DNA of 6,331 nucleotides, taken from contig CASFRQ010000063.1 in assembly GCA_949296785.1 (NCBI GenBank), positions 1-6,331 on the forward strand, given 5' to 3'. The first letter of the stretch is position 1. Every line of letters starts with the position of its first letter. This DNA comes from an uncultured Alphaproteobacteria bacterium (GTDB lineage Bacteria; Pseudomonadota; Alphaproteobacteria; CASFRQ01; SAAU01). Below are positions 1 through 5,050 of the stretch, piece after piece. The position numbers and the translations under genes are program-made. The notes beneath the pieces were generated by a model. That model was not told the DNA's origin and ran no database searches. It saw nothing but the letters and a program-made list of their open reading frames with translations.

Positions 1-275
1 ATTTCAAAAAAAGTATGGTGCCTTAATGTATAGCCGACATTATCCAAATCAGTATGCTTGCCGCCCGCTCGGACGCATTTTTGGTAAGTCGTGGCGCGGG
101 GGTAGGGCGCCTTTTCCGCCCCGGTGTAAATGTTTTTAAATTGTACCATACCGGCGTTGGTGAACATCAAAGTTGGGTCATTTTGCGGCACCAACGGGCC
201 GGAGGGCACATGAACATGGTTTTTTTTGATAAAAAAGTCTATAAACTTGGAACGGACATCGCTTGTAATACTCAT
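1..275 (-). CDS. alaS: Alanyl-tRNA synthetase, N-terminal 91 codons (cut by window edge)
   Basis: Class II synthetase that charges tRNA-Ala with alanine in the cytoplasm. Only the start of the catalytic domain is present; the remaining several hundred residues lie beyond position 1. The reading frame is open from ATG at 275 and matches the family closely: NDPTLMFTNAGMVQFKN (residues 32-48), then RATTYQKCVRAGGKH (60-74) and DNVGYTLRHHTFFE (78-91), which cover the motif 1 and motif 2 region of the active site. The start is supported by AAGGA (283-287 on the plus strand) 7 nt upstream and by the usual N-terminal length for the family. It lies downstream of recA on the same strand, the normal alphaproteobacterial order. 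A terminator after recA and a -10 element at 320-325 suggest its own promoter. No irregularity is seen in the visible part. Confidence 0.97.
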   Translation of the reverse strand, partial: MSITSDVRSKFIDFFIKKNHVHVPSGPLVPQNDPTLMFTNAGMVQFKNIYTGAEKAPYPRATTYQKCVRAGGKHTDLDNVGYTLRHHTFFE

Positions 276-319
276 GATTTTATCCTTGTTTTGTTTTTGA
301 AACGGTTGAATTTTTTCGC

Positions 320-325
320 ACTATA
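320..325 (-). promoter_or_regulatory. alaS: Putative -10 element for alaS
   Basis: On the minus strand this reads TATAGT, five of six matches to the sigma-70 -10 consensus, 44 nt before the alaS start codon. Transcription would begin near 313, giving a leader of about 38 nt. No good -35 hexamer lies 16-18 nt upstream (the 17-nt position reads TATCCG), so the promoter would be weak or activator-dependent. The surrounding DNA is AT-rich, so a chance match is possible. Confidence 0.4.
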
Positions 326-502
326 ACTCATTTTTTAAAGAACGGATAGGGTTTTTGTTGGTTTGCTTGAAAAAAAATACTTTTTGGGATAAATAAAACG
401 GCGTAAGGAGGGCGATTTTCAAAAAAACTGTAAAAATCCCGTTCGCCACAACATTGAAAAAACAAGCCTTCAAAAGAAATTTCCTTAAAAATCCTCACAA
501 AA

Positions 503-538
503 AAACAGCCTGTTCCCCGGTAAAGGAGCAGGCCGTTT
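503..538 (-). terminator. Rho-independent terminator of recA
   Basis: Inverted arms at 508-516 and 525-533 enclose an 8-nt loop. Read on the minus strand, the stem pairs GCCTGCTCC with GGAACAGGC (one C/A mismatch). It extends outward through a G-U pair and AAAC/GTTT, then runs into a T-rich stretch. It starts 18 nt past the recA stop codon, the expected place. The plus-strand side also ends in T-rich sequence, so the hairpin could stop transcription in both directions, although no plus-strand gene ends here. Confidence 0.88.
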
Positions 539-555
539 CTTTTTTTATGAGCGGC

Positions 556-1632
556 TTACTCCTGAGTCTCTGAGGCGGCTTCGGCCGGGGCAGCAGTCTC
601 ATCATCCGCGTCTTTAACGGAGGCGGCGGGAGTCATCATTTTTTGAGAAATTTCCGCAGCGTGCGCGCGGATGGAAGCTTCAATCTCCTCCGCTACTTTC
701 GGATTTTCTTTCAGAAATGTTTTCGCCCCTTCGCGTCCCTGCGCCAGACGGCTGTCTTTGTAGGAGTACCAGGAACCCGACTTTTCAACAATGCCGGCTT
801 TGACGCCCAAGTCAATCAGTTCGCCGGTTTTGGAAATGCCTTCACCGTAAATAATATCAAAGTCAACGGTTTTAAACGGAGGAGCCACTTTATTTTTTAC
901 CACTTTTACACGGGTCTGGTTTCCGATGGTTTCATCCTTTTCCTTAATCTGTCCGGTACGGCGGATATCAATGCGGACGGAAGCATAGAATTTTAACGCG
1001 TTGCCGCCCGTCGTCGTTTCGGGAGAGCCGAACATAACGCCGATTTTCATACGAATCTGGTTGATGAAAATGACCAAAGTGTTGGATTTTGAAACGGAGG
1101 CGGTGATTTTACGCAAAGCCTGGCTCATCAAACGAGCCTGCAATCCGACATGGGAGTCACCCATTTCACCTTCCAATTCCGCTTTCGGCACCAAGGCCGC
1201 CACGGAGTCCACAACCAAAACATCAATGGCGCCGGAACGAACCAAAGTATCCGCGATTTCAAGCGCCTGTTCGCCGGTATCCGGTTGTGAAATCAGAAGG
1301 TCGTTGATATTGACGCCCAATTTGGACGCGTAAATGGGGTCCATCGCATGTTCCGCATCAATGTAGGCGCAGGAACCTCCCTTTTTCTGCGCTTCCGCCA
1401 CAACATGCAGAGCCAGGGTCGTTTTACCGGAACTTTCGGGTCCGTAGATTTCAATAATGCGCCCTTTTGGCAGGCCGCCGATGCCCAGCGCCAGGTCCAG
1501 TCCTAAAGAACCCGTGGAAATAGCGGGAATTTCCTCCGCATTTTCCTTTGGTCCCAAACGCATGATGGAACCTTTGCCGAAGGACCGTTCAATTTGGGCC
1601 AAAGCGGCGCTCAAAGCTTTTTCTTTATCCAT
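556..1632 (-). CDS. recA: RecA recombinase
   Basis: Cytoplasmic DNA-dependent ATPase that forms filaments on single-stranded DNA, drives strand exchange and stimulates LexA-type self-cleavage. The 358-aa length is normal. Visible motifs: Walker A GPESSGKT (64-71), the catalytic glutamate in DAEHA (E94), Walker B LVVVDS (138-143), loop L1 around EGEMGDSHVG (154-163), and FINQIRMKIGVMFG (189-202), which opens loop L2 before ETTTGGNALKF (205-215). The C-terminal tail from about 340 is rich in Asp, Glu and Ala, as in other RecA proteins, where it restrains DNA binding. Start ATG at 1632 has AGGA 8 nt upstream (1641-1644 on the plus strand). The gene is divergent from the kinase gene and is followed by a terminator before alaS. 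All key residues are present, so the protein should be active. No LexA operator was recognised upstream. Confidence 0.99.
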   Translation of the reverse strand: MDKEKALSAALAQIERSFGKGSIMRLGPKENAEEIPAISTGSLGLDLALGIGGLPKGRIIEIYGPESSGKTTLALHVVAEAQKKGGSCAYIDAEHAMDPIYASKLGVNINDLLISQPDTGEQALEIADTLVRSGAIDVLVVDSVAALVPKAELEGEMGDSHVGLQARLMSQALRKITASVSKSNTLVIFINQIRMKIGVMFGSPETTTGGNALKFYASVRIDIRRTGQIKEKDETIGNQTRVKVVKNKVAPPFKTVDFDIIYGEGISKTGELIDLGVKAGIVEKSGSWYSYKDSRLAQGREGAKTFLKENPKVAEEIEASIRAHAAEISQKMMTPAASVKDADDETAAPAEAASETQE

Positions 1633-1738
1633 GTTGTGTTTCCTTTAATCCTGCTTAAAAACTCACTGAAACCGGCGGCGGCGAAGGCATCGGGACAAAG
1701 CCCGCCCTCTTGTGCCGTTAGACGCCGGGCAATGCTTT

Positions 1739-1767
1739 ATAGTACAGCCGTCTTTTCAAATTGACAA
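1739..1767 (-). promoter_or_regulatory. recA: Putative recA promoter (sigma-70 type)
   Basis: Read on the minus strand: -35 TTGTCA (1762-1767), a 17-nt spacer, then -10 TACTAT (1739-1744; four of six matches). Transcription would start near 1732, giving a leader of about 100 nt. The -35 overlaps the plus-strand -35 of the kinase promoter by five bases. Between here and the recA start I found neither the alphaproteobacterial GTTC-N7-GTTC box nor CTGT-N8-ACAG. Confidence 0.5.
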
Positions 1768-1789
1768 CTGTTTTTTGCGTCTGTATTTT
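1761..1789 (+). promoter_or_regulatory. Putative promoter of the histidine kinase gene
   Basis: A perfect -35 TTGACA (1761-1766), an ideal 17-nt spacer and a -10 TATTTT (1784-1789). Transcription would start near 1796, about 27 nt before the GTG chosen as the kinase start. The promoter lies inside the open frame that could begin at GTG 1712, which argues against that upstream start. Confidence 0.6.
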
Positions 1790-1822
1790 ATAAAAAGGGA
1801 AGAAGCAGATATCGGGGGAAAA

Positions 1823-3766
1823 GTGGCGCATCTGACTTTGACACTGCCCGCTTACTTTGCCGCGGCGGGTATGTTGTGCTTTTTATTTTTGGCGGCGCTT
1901 TTATTCCTTTTTATCCTTCGTCGGGTGAAACGCCGGTCGCAGGTCGCTTTGTCAGCGATGAAGGAGGCCGTTCAAGAGGCTTTTGAATTGCGTAAAGGCA
2001 TGGCGCGTCATATTTTGTCCGGCATGCCGATGGGGTTGATGCTGAGCAAAAGGGAAACCTTTATTTATGCCAATGATTATTTTTATTCCCTGTTTGCCGC
2101 GTCCGCCGGCAGGATTGAGGATTTTTCTCTTCAATCTTTTCTGTCTAAAGAGGATTATGAAACCGTTTTGGAGGAATTCCGCCGCCTTTCGCCGGGAGAC
2201 GCGCCGGTTTGTCTGGATTTTAAGATACGGGGAAAGGAACAGATTTGGCGCCGGTTTTGTTTTGTTCCTTTCCAGGGGGATTTATATATTTGGCTGGTTG
2301 AGGATATTTCAAACGCCAAAATGAATGAAGACGCGTTGAAGGATTATAGTCTGTTTTTTCAGGTGTTGGCATATGTTCGGGGACTGCCGCAGTTAATGCC
2401 GGAAACCGATTTTATTCGGAGCGTCTTGTCCGAAATCGTTCGGCAGTATGGTTTTGCTTTTGCTTTTTACGCCCGGAAGGAGAAGGACAAGTTGATTGCG
2501 GATGTGAAAATAGGCGCCTGGGATGAGATAAAAGATATCACGCATATAGATTTGAAAACGCAAAAAGGGCGAACTTCCGCTTTGGCTAAAGCTTTTTTAA
2601 CGGGGCGTCCGTTTCGTTACGACAGATTGGACGCTCTAAATTATTATCAGCAACGTTTCAAAAAAAGAAAGTATTTTTCCACTTACGGCATTCCCGTTAT
2701 TATCAACGGGAAAATAGAGGGGGCCGTCAGTTTCTTTTCGGACAAGGGCATCGGCTTTTACAAAAATCAGGAAGGCCGGATGGAAGATTTTATTAAAGAA
2801 ATCTGTACTCATATTGAGCAGCGCCGCCTTTTGGAAAAAGACAGGCTGGAAATTCAGGCCTATGAACAGAAGCTGCGTTCCAAAATAGAAGCGTTGCAGG
2901 CGAACGAAAAAATATTGGAAACTCAGGCGAGGGAAATGAATATCGCTATCCAGCATCTCACGGCGGCAAAGGAAATGGCAGAAAGCGCCAGTAAGATGAA
3001 AACGGAATTTTTAGCGAATGTCAGTCATGAACTGCGGACGCCTTTGAACGTTATTCTGGGCTTTTCGGAAATGATGAAAGAGGAAACATTCGGCAAGCTC
3101 GGCAACACGAATTATCTTGATTATATTCGTTATATTCATTCCAGCGGGGAATATCTTTTGTCTCTTATTAACGATATTTTGGACTTATCACGGGCGGAAA
3201 GCGGCAAGCAGAGGTTGGAAGAGGCACTGTTTCCTCTTTGCCCCAGGCTGCGGGATTTTGCCGGCATTGTCCGTTTTTACCCGACGGCGGGAGAAAAAGA
3301 GTTTCGGATTGATTGTTCTGAAGATGATATTTTCCTATTGGCGGATGAAAGGTTGTTTAAGCAAATTATTTTAAACCTGCTGTCCAACGCCATTAAATTT
3401 ACGAATGCCGGTGGCCATATTTGGATTAAAGGTGAAAAAAGAAAAGACGGCAGTCTGCAAATTGAGATAAAAGATGACGGCATCGGAATTCCGGCGGATA
3501 AGATAAAGACGCTTTTTAAACCTTTTTCTCAGGTGGAAAATATTTTAACGAAAACGCATACGGGCAGCGGACTCGGTTTGTCTTTGGTTAAAAGGCTGAT
3601 GGAGTTGCACGGGGGCGAAGCTTGGCTTGAAAGCGAGGAAGGACAAGGAACTCGCGCCTATGTTCTTTTCCCGAAAGAACGTGTGTTTACGAAAAAAAAG
3701 GCGGAGGAAAAATCAAAAAAAGATAACATTAACCTTTTGAAAGATGAGAAGGTCGGATTAAATTGA
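1823..3766 (+). CDS. PAS-GAF sensor histidine kinase, PleC/DivJ/PdhS-like
   Basis: Inner-membrane sensor kinase that should autophosphorylate on a histidine and pass phosphate to a separate response regulator. With the GTG start at 1823 it has 647 residues: one membrane helix (about 8-32) followed by RRVKRR, a PAS fold (about 64-163), a GAF-like domain (about 178-333), a coiled-coil linker (about 336-393), HisKA with H402 in NVSHELRTPLN, and HATPase_c with N518 and N522 (N box), D551-x-G553-x-G555 (G1) and GSGLGL (581-586, G2). A lysine-rich tail ends it. The HisKA stretch ILGFSEMM, then SSGEYLLSLINDILDLS, is typical of PleC/DivJ/PdhS kinases. There is no receiver domain and almost no periplasmic part, so signals are probably cytoplasmic or in the membrane. 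The frame is open from GTG 1712, but a good promoter lies inside that extension; GTG 1823 has GGGGG only 4 nt upstream, so the exact start is uncertain. The partner regulator is not in the window. Confidence 0.93.
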   Translation: MAHLTLTLPAYFAAAGMLCFLFLAALLFLFILRRVKRRSQVALSAMKEAVQEAFELRKGMARHILSGMPMGLMLSKRETFIYANDYFYSLFAASAGRIEDFSLQSFLSKEDYETVLEEFRRLSPGDAPVCLDFKIRGKEQIWRRFCFVPFQGDLYIWLVEDISNAKMNEDALKDYSLFFQVLAYVRGLPQLMPETDFIRSVLSEIVRQYGFAFAFYARKEKDKLIADVKIGAWDEIKDITHIDLKTQKGRTSALAKAFLTGRPFRYDRLDALNYYQQRFKKRKYFSTYGIPVIINGKIEGAVSFFSDKGIGFYKNQEGRMEDFIKEICTHIEQRRLLEKDRLEIQAYEQKLRSKIEALQANEKILETQAREMNIAIQHLTAAKEMAESASKMKTEFLANVSHELRTPLNVILGFSEMMKEETFGKLGNTNYLDYIRYIHSSGEYLLSLINDILDLSRAESGKQRLEEALFPLCPRLRDFAGIVRFYPTAGEKEFRIDCSEDDIFLLADERLFKQIILNLLSNAIKFTNAGGHIWIKGEKRKDGSLQIEIKDDGIGIPADKIKTLFKPFSQVENILTKTHTGSGLGLSLVKRLMELHGGEAWLESEEGQGTRAYVLFPKERVFTKKKAEEKSKKDNINLLKDEKVGLN

Positions 3767-3851
3767 GGAGGTTTCGTCTTTATTCTTCTTTTGCCGTGGG
3801 TGTTTGCATGCGGAGGTAAAACATAAAATAAAGGTTTCTTTTTGATTTGTT

Positions 3852-3917
3852 TTTCTCCGGCAACAACGACGGAAAGACGGAGAGGTCGGACAAGAAAGGG
3901 TTGGATATTGCCTCTCC
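3852..3917 (+). repeat. Two mutually exclusive inverted repeats
   Basis: GGAGAGG (3879-3885) is perfectly complementary to CCTCTCC (3911-3917), with a 25-nt loop. The same bases can instead pair upstream: TCTCCG (3854-3859) with CGGAGA (3878-3883), extendable by two G-U pairs. An RNA from this stretch could fold one way or the other, but not both. No T-run follows either stem, so an intrinsic terminator is not supported, and chance is a real alternative. Confidence 0.3.
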
Positions 3918-4041
3918 TCGGGATAAAATAAAGAGAATGCGAAAGGGAAGGAATAAAAGAGGCAGAGCCCGTTCAATAAAGTTTCTTCGGTAATTTCGGT
4001 AAAAAAGCGGAATAAAACTAAAATAAAAAAATAATGGAAAA

Positions 4042-4057
4042 CTTTTAATAATAAAAG
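4042..4057 (+). repeat. 16-bp palindrome upstream of the binding-protein gene
   Basis: CTTTTA and TAAAAG are perfect inverted arms around a 4-nt centre, 26 nt before the start codon at 4084. It could be an operator half-site pair or a small leader hairpin. The region is very A-rich, which raises the odds of chance symmetry. Confidence 0.25.
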
Positions 4058-4083
4058 AATAAAGAATAGGAAAAGAGGGCAAT

Positions 4084-4956
4084 ATGTTTTTTGATTTCAA
4101 ATTTTTCAAATCATTCAGCGTTTTGTTTTTATCATTTTGTCTTTTGGCTTTGCCTGCTTTGGCGCAGAAAAGGAAGGAGGTTTCATACTGTCCGGCTTTA
4201 AAAACGGGCATTGTCGTACCGTATCCTCCTTTTTCCTGGACAACGCAGGAGGCTTTGCCGATTTCAGGATTTAAAACAATTCCTCACGGTTTTTATCAGG
4301 AGTTTTTAAAAAAAGCGTTGGCCGGTGTTGTTATGGAGGGCAATCCCGTGAACATAGTGATGTTTTCTTCTTATGAAGACGCGTTTAATGCCCTGACGGA
4401 AGGAAGAATAGACCTTTTACCCGGCGTTTATTACAATGCCGACGCCGCGAAATTTTCAAAACTGGTGTATCCTGCCTTATACAATAACACTTTCCGCGCC
4501 TTGTTTAAAAAAGGGAATGTCAAACCGATGTCTGAACTTAAAAATCTGAAAGGCGCCGTGATGAAAGAGGAGGAATCTTATTGGTATGAAATGGCTCCTT
4601 TTGTTAAAAACGATATTCGGGAAATAGAGGTGATGGACGCTAAAGAGGCTTTTCTCAGTCTTCTTTCCGGCGATATTGATTTTATTCTGGCCGGGCAAGT
4701 TTTCGGACAGTCTCAAATAGATCGCTTTGCTTTGGAGGAAGAAGTCTCTTTTTCAAAAGAAACTTTCCGCAATCCGAATATTTTTATCGCCGCCAGAAAA
4801 ACAGGCCTCTGCCCCGCGGCGCTGAAAGCTCTTGAGCGACAGTTGAAAAATTTTCAGGAAAATCCGTTTCTTTTTGATGAAATGGTTTCCGTTCAATCAA
4901 AACAATACAAGGAGCTTTTTAAAAACGATCCTCCCCTGACCGTAAAAGAAAAATAA
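4084..4956 (+). CDS. Periplasmic solute-binding protein, SBP_bac_3-like, ligand unknown
   Basis: Predicted soluble periplasmic binding protein of 290 residues. A signal peptide is clear: FKFFK, a hydrophobic core (about 11-25) and ALA before a likely cut at 27/28; C19 is not in a lipobox. The mature part has the family layout: an early YPPFSW segment (47-52), HGFYQEFLKKAL (68-79), then a hinge-like ALTEGRIDLLPG (103-114), KLVYPALYNN (126-135) and a second-lobe SLLSGDIDFILAG (192-204). The family norm of about 230-270 mature residues fits. The Ser/Thr and Arg that hold the amino-acid carboxylate in HisJ-type proteins are not found where expected after GRID, so the ligand may not be a standard amino acid. 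C36 and C243 could form a disulfide. No permease or ATPase gene is adjacent. Start ATG has GAGGG 4 nt upstream. The fold assignment is good; the substrate is unknown. Confidence 0.85.
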   Translation: MFFDFKFFKSFSVLFLSFCLLALPALAQKRKEVSYCPALKTGIVVPYPPFSWTTQEALPISGFKTIPHGFYQEFLKKALAGVVMEGNPVNIVMFSSYEDAFNALTEGRIDLLPGVYYNADAAKFSKLVYPALYNNTFRALFKKGNVKPMSELKNLKGAVMKEEESYWYEMAPFVKNDIREIEVMDAKEAFLSLLSGDIDFILAGQVFGQSQIDRFALEEEVSFSKETFRNPNIFIAARKTGLCPAALKALERQLKNFQENPFLFDEMVSVQSKQYKELFKNDPPLTVKEK

Positions 4957-4964
4957 AATATTTT

Positions 4965-4984
4965 AATTATATGCTTGTATAATT
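4965..4984 (+). promoter_or_regulatory. tolC: tolC -10 element embedded in a palindrome
   Basis: TATAAT (4978-4983) is a perfect -10 match, with transcription expected near 4990 and a leader of about 60 nt. It forms most of the right arm of a perfect inverted repeat: AATTATA (4965-4971), a 6-nt centre, TATAATT (4978-4984). No good -35 sits 17 nt upstream. A weak -35 plus a palindrome over the -10 is a common layout for a regulated promoter, so this is a candidate operator. It starts 8 nt after the preceding stop codon and could alternatively be a weak AT-rich hairpin. Confidence 0.45.
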
Positions 4985-5050
4985 TGATTTTATTTGATAA
5001 GTTCGTATCCAAAAGGTTTTTAGAAACAGGATATCAGGAGAAAGAATAAT

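Larger units (their letters stand above)
3767..4083 (+). other. 317-bp purine-rich gap between kinase and binding-protein genes
   Basis: No convincing gene or rho-independent terminator is present. Contents in order: GGAGG directly after the kinase stop (3767-3771) with no ATG, GTG or TTG at a usable distance; a second GGAGG (3812-3816) also without a start; competing inverted repeats between 3852 and 3917; a duplicated TTCGGTAA (3986-3993 and 3995-4002); and from about 4000 a strongly A-rich plus strand, roughly four fifths purine, leading to the next ribosome site. A 16-bp palindrome lies at 4042-4057. A long minus-strand open frame here overlaps the next gene, encodes low-complexity Phe/Lys/Leu sequence and looks like a by-product of the purine bias. 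No promoter with both hexamers could be recognised, so transcription of the next gene may come from the kinase promoter or from an undetected site. Confidence 0.6.

Noticed and set aside
54..326. 90-codon plus-strand frame opposite alaS
   Set aside because: Covers the unmistakable alaS N-terminus and its promoter; no protein features of its own.
411..447. Imperfect inverted repeat in the recA-alaS gap (GATTTT/AAAATC with GGC/GCC outside)
   Set aside because: Short AT-rich core with an uneven bulge and no T-run in either direction; not distinguishable from chance.
419..454. 11-residue minus-strand frame between recA and alaS, considered as an alaS leader peptide
   Set aside because: It contains no alanine codon, lies upstream of the likely alaS transcript start and has no well-spaced ribosome site.
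3842..3931. 29-residue frame from TTG with AAGG 7 nt upstream
   Set aside because: Rare start, overlaps the inverted repeats, no recognisable protein features.
3937..3993. 18-codon plus-strand frame encoding a very basic peptide (MRKGRNKRGRARSIKFLR)
   Set aside because: Only a weak AAGAGA upstream, and purine-rich DNA read in this frame gives Lys/Arg/Gly by itself; no other support.
3780..4211. 143-codon open frame on the minus strand across the gap and the start of the binding-protein gene
   Set aside because: It overlaps the signal-peptide coding region of a clear gene, encodes low-complexity Phe/Lys/Leu/Ser sequence and follows from the purine-rich plus strand.
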